Of a DNA stretch of 64,000 nt, positions 57,062-64,000 are shown piece by piece. The notes under the pieces are model-generated. The model was given only the letters and a program-made list of their open reading frames with translations. It searched no databases and was not told where the DNA came from. Source of the DNA: Microbacterium sp. H83 (GTDB lineage Bacteria > Actinomycetota > Actinomycetes > Actinomycetales > Microbacteriaceae); contig NZ_LWCU01000008.1 in assembly GCF_001650405.1 (NCBI RefSeq), positions 667 to 64,666 of the forward strand, read 5' to 3'. Position 1 is the stretch's first letter. Every line of letters begins with the position of its first letter. The position numbers and the translations under genes were made by a program.

Positions 57062-58363
57062 ATGTCATCATCCCTGCCTTCCCGTGCCCGTCGCGCTCCC
57101 CATCAGCTGTGGCGCGGTATTCGCTCCTCCGTCCGCAGCGACGCGCTCGGCGGAGCGCTGCTGCTGTTCGCCACCCTCGCGGCGCTCGTGCTCGCCAACA
57201 CGCCCGCTGCGTCCTGGTACGAGTCCGTGCGCGACTTCACGTTCGGCTTCCCCGAACTGCAACTCGAGCTCAGCGTCGGAGCCTGGGCGTCCGACGGTCT
57301 CCTCGCGATCTTCTTCTTCGTCGTCGGCCTCGAACTGAAGGAGGAGTTCGTCACTGGGCGCCTGCGCGACCCCCGGCGGGCCGCCCTCCCGGTCGCCGCG
57401 GCAGTGGGTGGCGTAGCCGCCCCGGCCCTCATCTTCGTCCTCATCAACGCCGGCGGCGGACAGGATGCGCTCAGAGGCTGGGCGATCCCGACCGCGACGG
57501 ACATCGCGTTCGCAGTGGCCGTCATCGCGGTGGTCGGAAGATCGCTTCCGCCCGCTCTCCGGGTCTTCCTCCTCACGCTCGCGATCATCGACGACCTCAT
57601 CGCGATCACCATCATCGCCACCTTCTACAGCGACACCATCAGCTTCCCGTGGCTCGCCCTCGCCGTGCTGCCGCTGGCCGGGTTCGCTCTCCTCGTCCAG
57701 AGAGGCGTGCGGGCCTGGTGGATCCTCCTGCCGCTCGCCGTCGCTGTCTGGGTCTGCATCCACGCATCCGGCGTCCACGCGACCGTCGCAGGTGTCCTTC
57801 TCGGCTTCGTCGTCCCCGTCGTCCCGACGGAGCGGGCGCGCGTCCTCTCGCGCTCGTCAGACGACGACACCCCCGAATACGACGGCCTCGCGCCGCACTT
57901 CGCCGACCGGTGGGGCATCGTCGCGACACTCGTCGCCGTCCCCGTCTTCGCCTTCTTCTCGGCCGGGGTCACTGTCGGCGGCTGGGACGGACTCGCATCG
58001 GCTCTCGGCGATCCGATCACCCTCGGCATCGTCGTCGGACTCGTCGCAGGCAAGCCGCTCGGCATCCTCGGCATCACGTTCCTCCTCAGCCGCCACCCGG
58101 CGCTGCGCCTGGACCCGAGCCTGCGCTGGCCGGACCTCACCGGAATGGCATTCATCGCCGGCATCGGATTCACCGTCTCCCTCCTCGTCGGCGAACTCGC
58201 CTACGGAGCGAGCTCGGTTGCGGACGAGCACGTCAAGATCGGAGTCCTGCTCGGATCCGTCATCGCCGCCGTCATCGGCGGCGCGGTGCTCGGGCTCCGA
58301 CCGCGGGCGGTCGTCGTGGTCGAGCCCGATCCGGCGCCGGATGCGGAGGACGTCAGGGACTGA
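57062..58363 (+). CDS. nhaA: NhaA sodium:proton antiporter
   Basis: A 433-residue antiporter of the NhaA family with about twelve helices, which exchanges sodium or lithium for protons. The Asp pair Asp177-Asp178 in AIIDDLIAI, corresponding to the E. coli 163/164 pair, and Asp147 in PTATDIAFA, corresponding to 133, are present. FFVVGLELKEEFVTG is the pH-sensor-side segment. ATG 57062 lies just after the stem-forming leader. Its stop overlaps the convergent ROK gene by 11 bases. Confidence 0.94.
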   Translation: MSSSLPSRARRAPHQLWRGIRSSVRSDALGGALLLFATLAALVLANTPAASWYESVRDFTFGFPELQLELSVGAWASDGLLAIFFFVVGLELKEEFVTGRLRDPRRAALPVAAAVGGVAAPALIFVLINAGGGQDALRGWAIPTATDIAFAVAVIAVVGRSLPPALRVFLLTLAIIDDLIAITIIATFYSDTISFPWLALAVLPLAGFALLVQRGVRAWWILLPLAVAVWVCIHASGVHATVAGVLLGFVVPVVPTERARVLSRSSDDDTPEYDGLAPHFADRWGIVATLVAVPVFAFFSAGVTVGGWDGLASALGDPITLGIVVGLVAGKPLGILGITFLLSRHPALRLDPSLRWPDLTGMAFIAGIGFTVSLLVGELAYGASSVADEHVKIGVLLGSVIAAVIGGAVLGLRPRAVVVVEPDPAPDAEDVRD

Positions 58364-59564
58364 TCGCGTTGCGGATGGCGAGCACGGCCCCGCCGCGCGC
58401 CCATTCGCCGAAGTCGAAGGGCTGCACGTCGACGTCGAGGCGCTCGAGATCCTCTTCGTGCGTCTGCCGGATGCCGCGCCACACATCCGCTTCGGCCAGC
58501 TCGTACACGGCGAGACCGTCGCCCGAGAGGATCACCTTCGCCGGATCGATGAGGTTCGCCGCCGTCCCGATGAGACAGCCGAGCGCGAAGCCCGCGTCCG
58601 CGAACGCCTTGAGCGCGGAAGGCCGTCCTTCCCGCGCCTGCTCCAGCGCGTACTCGTACGTGCGCTCGCCGGCCGGGTCGCGGGGCAGAGCACCCGCGAT
58701 GGACGAGTTCGTGAGGTAGCTCGACGCGCATCCCCGGTGACCGCGGTCGCAGTACGGTCCACTCGGGTCGACGATGAGGTGACTGATCCGCCCGGGAGTC
58801 CCGTGCGCGCCGTCGACGAGCTCGTCGTTGATGACGAGCCCGCATCCGATGCCGACGCCCACCGTGAGGAGGACCATCGTCCGCAGCCCGGCACCCGCGC
58901 CGAACCAGTGCTCTGCTGCGGTGAGTGCCTGCACGTCGTTGTCGACGGTCGCGGGGAGACCGGTCGCGTCCTCGAGCAGCCGGACGAGCGGGACGTTCGC
59001 CCACTCCAGGAACGCCGACTCCACGACCACACGGCCCCGACCCGAGCCCTGGACGGTTCCGGCGAGCGCGGCACCCACAGCGGTGAGCGGGCCCCAGGAC
59101 TCGTCGAAGCGAGCGACCACGATGCGGATCTGCTCGAGCACGGCCGCGACGGAGCGGTCGACGATCGGCTCGTCGTAGGCGTCGATGACGGTGGCGCCGA
59201 GATCGCTCACGACCGCGTAGAGGTGGTCGCCGGTCAGCTTCAACCCGACGAATCGCCGCGATTCGGGGCGCAGATGCAGGAGTTCCGACGGGCGACCCAT
59301 GCCGCCCCGCAGTTCGGTTCCGCCCTCCAGCAGGAAGCCGTCGTCCATGAGGGATCTCGTGATGCGGGTCAGGCTGGGTTTCGACAGCCCCAGCCGAGCC
59401 GCGAGCTCGGCCCGCGGCAGGGCGCCGTTCACCACGATCTCGCGCAGCACCGCATGGCTGGCGGCGGACATCGTCGGCCACGCCTCCGGATTCCCGCGAG
59501 CGATCACGGTTCGAGGGTAGTGGGCGCGCGGCGGGGGAACTGCTCGATTCTGAGTGATCGTCAT
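58353..59564 (-). CDS. ROK-family repressor of the alpha-galactoside-type operon
   Basis: A 403-residue ROK regulator: N-terminal winged helix (residues about 35-85, ASHAVLREIVVNGALPRAEL, then AARLGLSKPSLTRITRSLMD) and a sugar-kinase-like ROK domain with VGVGIGCGLVINDELVDGAH and a zinc motif-like segment (CDRGHRGCASS). ATG 59564 has AAGGAAGGG upstream; the frame to 59738 is a shadow. It is divergent from the sugar ABC operon and is probably its repressor, inactivated by an alpha-galactoside or a derived sugar. Confidence 0.92.
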   Translation of the reverse strand: MTITQNRAVPPPRAHYPRTVIARGNPEAWPTMSAASHAVLREIVVNGALPRAELAARLGLSKPSLTRITRSLMDDGFLLEGGTELRGGMGRPSELLHLRPESRRFVGLKLTGDHLYAVVSDLGATVIDAYDEPIVDRSVAAVLEQIRIVVARFDESWGPLTAVGAALAGTVQGSGRGRVVVESAFLEWANVPLVRLLEDATGLPATVDNDVQALTAAEHWFGAGAGLRTMVLLTVGVGIGCGLVINDELVDGAHGTPGRISHLIVDPSGPYCDRGHRGCASSYLTNSSIAGALPRDPAGERTYEYALEQAREGRPSALKAFADAGFALGCLIGTAANLIDPAKVILSGDGLAVYELAEADVWRGIRQTHEEDLERLDVDVQPFDFGEWARGGAVLAIRNAISP

Positions 59565-59731
59565 CGGGAGCCCTTCCTTCGGTTCATACAGTAACCAAGT
59601 AAAGACGCTTCGCGCCGAAATGTCGAAATCCAATGGAGGGCTTGACGAAACATAGTAAACATATGAAACTAAACGTGAGGCGGGCCTCGAACCCGTCCTC
59701 CCACGATGAGGTGAGAACGAAGGAGCCGATG
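59565..59731. promoter_or_regulatory. divergent control region of the ROK gene and the ABC operon
   Basis: This AT-richer stretch holds TTGACG (59642-59647) as -35 for the permease operon, with GAAACT 17 bases later as a possible -10. Related motifs ACAGTAACCAAGTAAAG (near 59589) and ATAGTAAACATATGAAACT (near 59652) lie on either side and CATATG is a small palindrome. They are candidate ROK operators. Confidence 0.5.
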
Positions 59732-60670
59732 ATGGCAACGATCACGCCGCCCGTGCGGCCGCGCGACGAAGTGCGCGCCGCTCCGCCGCGGATGCCGCGC
59801 CGGTGGAACCGCGAGAGCGTCGTCGCCCTGTGCTTCGTCGCCCCGGCCGCGATCGGCTTCGCGATCTTCACGCTCGTCCCCGCGATCCGCGGTCTCTACT
59901 ACTCCTTCACCGATTACGACGTCTTCCGACCCGAGTCCTTCGTCGGCACCGCCAACTACGAGCGGATGGCGACCGACCCGATCTTCTGGAACTCCCTCGT
60001 CGTCACGCTGCAGTACGTCGTGATCAACATCGTCTTCCAGACGGTGTTCGCGCTCGTGCTCGCGGTGCTGATGCACCGGCTGACGCAGTCACTCGTCATC
60101 CGGGGCATCATCCTCGGCCCCTACCTCGTCGCGAACGTGATCGTCGCACTCGTCTGGTTCTGGATCCTCGACTACCAGATCGGCATCGGCAACCAATTCA
60201 TCGAGTGGCTGGGTCTCGACCGGCTCGCCTTCTTCGGCGACTCCGCCCTCGCCATACCCACCATCGCCTTCATCAACGTCTGGCGGCACGTCGGATACAC
60301 GGCGCTGCTGATCTTCGCGGGCCTGCAGATGATCCCGAAGGAGATGTACGAGGCGTCCGCGATCGACGGCGCCGGAGAATGGAAGACGTTCTGGCGGATC
60401 ACCGTCCCGCTGCTCCGCCCCGTACTGGCCGTCGTGCTCGTGGTGAGCATCATCGGGTCGTTCCAGATCTTCGACACGGTCGCCGTCACCACGCAGGGCG
60501 GGCCGGTCAATGCGACACGCGTCATCTATTACTACATCTACGACCTCGCGTTCAACAGATACGAGTTCGGCTACGCGTCAGCCGTCTCCGTCGCCCTGTT
60601 CGTCATCCTCGCCGGCATCAGCCTGCTGCAGCTCCGGCTGACCCGCGCCAACCAGTCGGATCTGGCATGA
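59732..60670 (+). CDS. sugar ABC permease, first subunit
   Basis: A 312-residue permease with six helices. KEMYEASAIDGAGEWKTFWR near residue 210 is the EAA loop. A Pro/Arg-rich N-terminal segment precedes helix 1 (VVALCFVAPAAIGFAIFTLV). ATG 59732 is chosen because AAGGAG lies six bases upstream; ATG 59729 is adjacent. The stop overlaps the ATG at 60667 (ATGA). With the second permease and the binding lipoprotein it forms an importer; no ATPase gene is present. Confidence 0.92.
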   Translation: MATITPPVRPRDEVRAAPPRMPRRWNRESVVALCFVAPAAIGFAIFTLVPAIRGLYYSFTDYDVFRPESFVGTANYERMATDPIFWNSLVVTLQYVVINIVFQTVFALVLAVLMHRLTQSLVIRGIILGPYLVANVIVALVWFWILDYQIGIGNQFIEWLGLDRLAFFGDSALAIPTIAFINVWRHVGYTALLIFAGLQMIPKEMYEASAIDGAGEWKTFWRITVPLLRPVLAVVLVVSIIGSFQIFDTVAVTTQGGPVNATRVIYYYIYDLAFNRYEFGYASAVSVALFVILAGISLLQLRLTRANQSDLA

Positions 60671-60699
60671 GCGCCGCCCCGACCGCCAGGAGGTCCCCG

Positions 60700-61680
60700 A
60701 TGTCCGCTCCCTCATCCGTCGTCGCCGCCCCCGTCTCCGGCGAGGATCCGACGCAGACGGCGCCGCTCGGCACCGTCTCCTCTCCCGTACGCGGACGGCG
60801 GAAGCTGCGGAGCCGCATCGGACGGATCGCGGCATGGGCCTTCCTCATCGCCTCTCTCGTGCTGACGCTGTTCCCCTTCTACTGGATGCTGCGCACCTCG
60901 TTCTCCTCGAACGGAGCGCTCGCCGCCAACTCCGGGAGCCTGCTCCCCGCCGACGTCAGCCTCGGCGGCTGGCAGCGCGTGCTGGGTCTCGCGACACCCC
61001 AGGAGGCACTCGCCGACGGAGGGTCGGGAGCCTCGCTGGACTTCTGGCTCTACCTGCGGAACTCCATCATCGTCGCGACCGTCACGACCGTCGTGCAGAC
61101 GTTCTTCTGCGCGCTCGCCGCGTATGCCTTCGCCCGTCTGCGCTGGCCCGGACGCAACACGCTGTTCTTCCTCTTCCTCACGGCGCTCATGATCCCGCCG
61201 ATCTTCACGACCCTCCCGAACTTCATCCTCATCCGGGACCTGGGGCTGCTGAACACCTTCCTCGGGATCATGCTCCCCTCGCTGCTGATGGCGCCGTTCT
61301 CGATCTTCTTCCTGCGGCAGTTCTTCCTCGGCATCCCTCGCGAGCTCGAGGAGGCCGCCCGACTCGACGGCGCCGGCTACACGCGCACCTTCTTCCAGGT
61401 CGTCGTCCCGATCTCGAACGCCCCGATCACGACCCTCGCGATCCTCACCTACATCGGCACGTGGAACGAGTACTTCTGGCCGCTGCTCGTCGGCCGGTCG
61501 GAGGAGGTGCGGGTCCTCACCGTCGCCCTCGGCGTGTTCCGCTCGCAGACGCCGCAGGGGAGCCCGGACTGGGCGGGCCTCATGGCCGCGACACTCATCT
61601 CCGCACTCCCGATCATCATCCTCTTCGCCCTCCTCGGCCGTCGCGTCATCAACTCGATCGGCTTCTCCGGGCTCAAGTGA
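60700..61680 (+). CDS. sugar ABC permease, second subunit
   Basis: A 326-residue permease with six helices and the EAA loop PRELEEAARLDGAGYTRTFF near residue 225. ATG 60700 is chosen because AGGAGG lies five bases upstream; an in-frame ATG at 60667 overlapping the upstream stop (ATGA) is an alternative and would add 11 residues. It pairs with the preceding permease. Both pores serve the lipoprotein encoded next. Confidence 0.9.
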   Translation: MSAPSSVVAAPVSGEDPTQTAPLGTVSSPVRGRRKLRSRIGRIAAWAFLIASLVLTLFPFYWMLRTSFSSNGALAANSGSLLPADVSLGGWQRVLGLATPQEALADGGSGASLDFWLYLRNSIIVATVTTVVQTFFCALAAYAFARLRWPGRNTLFFLFLTALMIPPIFTTLPNFILIRDLGLLNTFLGIMLPSLLMAPFSIFFLRQFFLGIPRELEEAARLDGAGYTRTFFQVVVPISNAPITTLAILTYIGTWNEYFWPLLVGRSEEVRVLTVALGVFRSQTPQGSPDWAGLMAATLISALPIIILFALLGRRVINSIGFSGLK

Positions 61681-61757
61681 CGCACTCGCGCGTCGCTCGG
61701 CCACCGCAGGACCACCCGAAGCACCACACCGAAGTTCTCTCTCGAAAGGACCCACAC

Positions 61758-63107
61758 ATGACACGGCAACGACGTCTGATCATCGCGGCAGGGGCAGTCA
61801 CGGCCTCGATCATCCTGGCCGGCTGCAGCGGCGGATCGGGAGAGGCAGGCGGCTCAGCCGTCGAGCTCGACTACTGGGTCTGGGATGCCAACCAGCAGCC
61901 CGGCTATGAGGAGTGCGTCGCGGCCTTCACCGACGCGAACCCCGACATCAGCGTCACGACGACGCAGTACGGATGGGACGACTACTGGTCGACGCTCACC
62001 GCCGGTCTCGTCTCCGGCGACGGACCGGACGTGTTCGTCAACCACCTCAGCTACTACCCCGGTCTCGCGTCGAAGGGTCAGCTGCTTCCGATCGACGACG
62101 CGGTCGAGGCGGAGGACGTCGATCTCTCCATCTACCGTGAGGGTCTGGCCGACCTCTGGGTGGGTCTCGACGACAGCCGCTACGGTCTGCCGAAGGACTA
62201 CGACACGGTCGCGGTCTTCGCGAACGAGGCGATGCTCGCCGATGCGGGCATCACGAAGGAGCAGCTCGACGCCGCCGCATGGAACCCGGAGGACGGCGGC
62301 ACCTGGGAGGAGATCATCGCGCAGCTCACCGTCGACACGAACGGCGTCCGCGGCAGCGAACCGGGGTTCGACAAGGACTCGATCGCGGTCTACGGCCTCG
62401 GCCTCAACGCGTCGGGCGGCGGCAACGGGCAGACCGAGTGGAGCCAGTACGCGTTCAGCAACGACTGGAGCCACACGGATGAGAACCCCTGGGGCGAGGA
62501 GTTCAACTACGGCGACCCCGAGTTCATCGAGACCATCGACTGGTTCCAGTCGCTGGCGGAGAAGGGGTACATGCCCACGCTCCAGGTCGCCTCGTCGGGC
62601 ATCGGTCAGATCGACGCCTATGGCGCCGGCAAGTACGCGATGGTCACGGAGGGCTCGTGGAACACCCGCGCCTACGTCGGACTCGACGGCGTGACCACGG
62701 CCATCTCGCCCGTGCCTGCGGGCCCGAACGGCGAGCGCGCGTCGATGTTCAACGGCCTCGCCGACTCGGTGGCCTCGACGACGAAGTACCCGGAGGAGGC
62801 GAAGAGACTCGCGGTGTTCCTCGCCTCCAAGGAATGCCAGGACATCACGGCCGCCAAGGGCGTCGCGTTCCCGGCCGTCGAATCGTCTGCCGAGATCTCG
62901 CGCCAGGCGTTCGCGGATGCCGGCATCGACACGAGCGCGTTCGAGGTGCCGATCGACGAGGGCAGCACCTACCTCGCACCGGTCGCCGAGAACTGGGCGG
63001 AGCTCCAGGCCATCATGGGCCCGGCGATGGACGCGATCCTCAGCCTCCAGGCCGAGCCGTCGACACTCGTCGAGGTCAATGAGCAGGTCAACGCCCTCTT
63101 CGAGTGA
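61758..63107 (+). CDS. sugar-binding lipoprotein, family 1
   Basis: A 449-residue solute-binding protein. Signal peptide with lipobox ILAGC, Cys23 as the lipid anchor, then a Gly/Ser linker. The body starts VELDYWVWDANQQPGYEECV and ends NEQVNALFE; WWxD-like and Trp-rich pockets (TEWSQYAFSNDWSHT) suggest sugar stacking. ATG 61758 has GAAAGGA upstream. It is followed by a strong hairpin and the GH36 gene, so its ligand is likely an alpha-galactoside such as melibiose or raffinose. Confidence 0.93.
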   Translation: MTRQRRLIIAAGAVTASIILAGCSGGSGEAGGSAVELDYWVWDANQQPGYEECVAAFTDANPDISVTTTQYGWDDYWSTLTAGLVSGDGPDVFVNHLSYYPGLASKGQLLPIDDAVEAEDVDLSIYREGLADLWVGLDDSRYGLPKDYDTVAVFANEAMLADAGITKEQLDAAAWNPEDGGTWEEIIAQLTVDTNGVRGSEPGFDKDSIAVYGLGLNASGGGNGQTEWSQYAFSNDWSHTDENPWGEEFNYGDPEFIETIDWFQSLAEKGYMPTLQVASSGIGQIDAYGAGKYAMVTEGSWNTRAYVGLDGVTTAISPVPAGPNGERASMFNGLADSVASTTKYPEEAKRLAVFLASKECQDITAAKGVAFPAVESSAEISRQAFADAGIDTSAFEVPIDEGSTYLAPVAENWAELQAIMGPAMDAILSLQAEPSTLVEVNEQVNALFE

Positions 63108-63170
63108 CCGCGCACCACTGACGACCGCTGCGTCGCGCCATGAGCGACGTCCGCGCCGCACCCTCGCATC

Positions 63171-63201
63171 GGGGCGGGTCGATCCCCGGACGACCCGCCC
63201 C
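63171..63201 (+). terminator. intercistronic hairpin between the binding protein and GH36 genes
   Basis: GGGGCGGGTCG (63171-63181) pairs perfectly with CGACCCGCCCC (63191-63201). It is not followed by a T-tract and lies 20 bases before the GH36 start. It may partly terminate or stabilise the mRNA so that the binding protein is made in excess of the enzyme. Confidence 0.7.
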
Positions 63202-63221
63202 ACGTCTGCTCGGAGAAAGAC

Positions 63222-64000
63222 ATGCACGATTCCCTCATCCACCTGTCATCTGCAGGCGTCTCGCTGCTGCTGGACGTCAGCGGCGACGACCTCCCGGCCA
63301 TCGTGCACTGGGGAGCCGCCCTCGGATCGCTGTCGGAGGACGACGCCCGGATGCTCGCTCTCGCGGCCGTCGAGCCGGTCGTGCCCAACGCGGGCGACGT
63401 CCCCATCCGGGTCGCGCTGCTGCCGGAGGGATGGCGAGGCTGGACGGGCAAACCGGGGGTCGAAGGGCATCGCGACGGCGCCGACTGGTCGCCGCGCTTC
63501 CGCACGGAGCGGGTGACGCTCGGTGGGAGCGATCTCGTCGTCACTTTCACCGAGGCGGATGCGGGGACGGTGGTCGTCGAATCCGAGGACGCGACGGCCG
63601 GCCTCCACCTCGTGACCGAGATCGAGCTCACGGGCTCGGGCGTCGTCCGCGCCAGGGCGACGCTGCGCAACACCGCCGACGACCACTACGACGTCGCGGC
63701 CCTGAACATCGCATTCCCGCTCCCGCCGAACGCACGGGAGATCCTGGACTTCGCAGGCAGGTGGGGCAAGGAGCGCACGCCGCAGCGCAGCGCGCTCGTC
63801 GTCGGCATCCACGAGCGCGAAGGACGCAAGGGTCGCACGGGCGCGGATGCCGCCACAGTCCTCTCCGTGGGCGTTCCCGGCTTCGGGTTCGGCGCCGGAG
63901 AGGTGTGGGGCGTGCATGTGGGATTCAGCGGCAACCACCGCGCCTACGCGGAACGACTGTTCTCGGGCGTGCAGGTGATCGGGGGCGGCGAGCTGCTGCT
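63222..64000 (+). CDS. alpha-galactosidase, GH36 (N-terminal part, cut by the window)
   Basis: The first 259 codons of a GH36-type alpha-galactosidase, with the frame open at the window end. The N-terminal beta-sandwich shows LPAIVHWGAALGSL, IRVALLPEGWRGWTGKPGVE, LNIAFPLPPNAREILDFAGR and GEVWGVHVGFSGNHR, as in actinobacterial alpha-galactosidases. The catalytic TIM barrel is outside the window. ATG 63222 has GGAGAAAG upstream. The enzyme would hydrolyse the galactoside imported by the preceding ABC system. Confidence 0.9.
   Translation, partial: MHDSLIHLSSAGVSLLLDVSGDDLPAIVHWGAALGSLSEDDARMLALAAVEPVVPNAGDVPIRVALLPEGWRGWTGKPGVEGHRDGADWSPRFRTERVTLGGSDLVVTFTEADAGTVVVESEDATAGLHLVTEIELTGSGVVRARATLRNTADDHYDVAALNIAFPLPPNAREILDFAGRWGKERTPQRSALVVGIHEREGRKGRTGADAATVLSVGVPGFGFGAGEVWGVHVGFSGNHRAYAERLFSGVQVIGGGELL

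Noticed and set aside
1..64000. CRISPR arrays, tRNA/rRNA genes, insertion sequences, integrases, phage genes
   Set aside because: No regularly spaced repeats, tRNA-like cloverleaf, rRNA-like conserved stretches or transposase/integrase motifs were seen by eye.

Overview
The window looks like a chromosomal segment of a Microbacteriaceae actinobacterium, most likely Microbacterium. The DNA is very GC-rich, codons end mostly in G or C, GTG starts are common, and many genes overlap by the ATGA/GTGA type. Lineage-typical families are present: a DUF222-type HNH-associated protein, DUF6458, GAF-ANTAR regulators, three copies of a small Microbacteriaceae-type family (DUF7882-like), an FBP zinc-finger protein, and sugar ABC operons without their own ATPase. 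I see no rRNA, tRNA, CRISPR array, insertion sequence, integrase or phage gene. Most of the window is ordinary metabolic chromosome with small stress and unknown genes between operons.

Layout. 1-7.7 kb: partial DUF222 gene; EamA-type transporter under a ykkC-family (guanidine-I-like) riboswitch with a visible Shine-Dalgarno switch; M18 aminopeptidase; NCS1 cytosine/purine-type permease coupled to an isochorismatase-family hydrolase; a divergent MBL hydrolase/TetR pair with two perfect operators 22 bp apart; a membrane-anchored alpha/beta hydrolase. 7.7-12.6 kb: an amine locus with PLP decarboxylase and TetR gene on one strand, agmatine deiminase and amidase on the other, and a TetR-type operator between. 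12.6-16.6 kb: tryptophan catabolism (tryptophan 2,3-dioxygenase, an amidohydrolase where a formamidase is expected, kynureninase, a PaaX-type regulator). 16.5-23.2 kb: LacI regulator, sugar ABC importer and GH3 glycosidase. 23.2-29 kb: mixed small and stress genes (FBP zinc finger, Met/Cys-rich copper-storage-type protein, CsbD, a short membrane protein, Rho_N-like protein), YbdK-type ligase, DHA2 transporter, DUF899 protein.

29-40 kb: GH114-like lipoprotein; a decayed secreted-protein gene; a short SBP_bac_3-like lipoprotein coupled to a cation-diffusion-facilitator-like transporter with an unusual metal site; CYP152-like P450; SRPBCC protein; zinc alcohol dehydrogenase; Old Yellow Enzyme; DinB; another decayed gene; ChaA-type antiporter. 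39.5-49 kb: TetR/acetyltransferase operon with an operator, ThrE-type exporter, small unknowns, DUF1684 and DUF6458, a deletion scar that leaves half an SDR gene abutting half an M20 peptidase gene, a phytoene-desaturase-like oxidoreductase, and two adjacent GAF-ANTAR proteins, the first without a canonical start codon.

49-57 kb: DUF membrane protein, histidine phosphatase, NAD(P)H-hydrate dehydratase, RecQ-type helicase, lipoprotein, CPBP protease, third DUF7882-like copy divergent from a MarR gene. 57-64 kb: NhaA with a structured leader carrying a short ORF, then an alpha-galactoside-type operon (ROK repressor, two permeases, binding lipoprotein, GH36 enzyme running off the right end).

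Strongest observations: the ykkC-type riboswitch with its switch helices; the amidohydrolase embedded in the kynurenine operon; the half-size binding protein coupled to a divergent CDF; the tandem-operator and palindrome sites; the SDR/M20 deletion scar; the NhaA leader; and unusual starts at 28957 (CTG) and 46879 (ATC).
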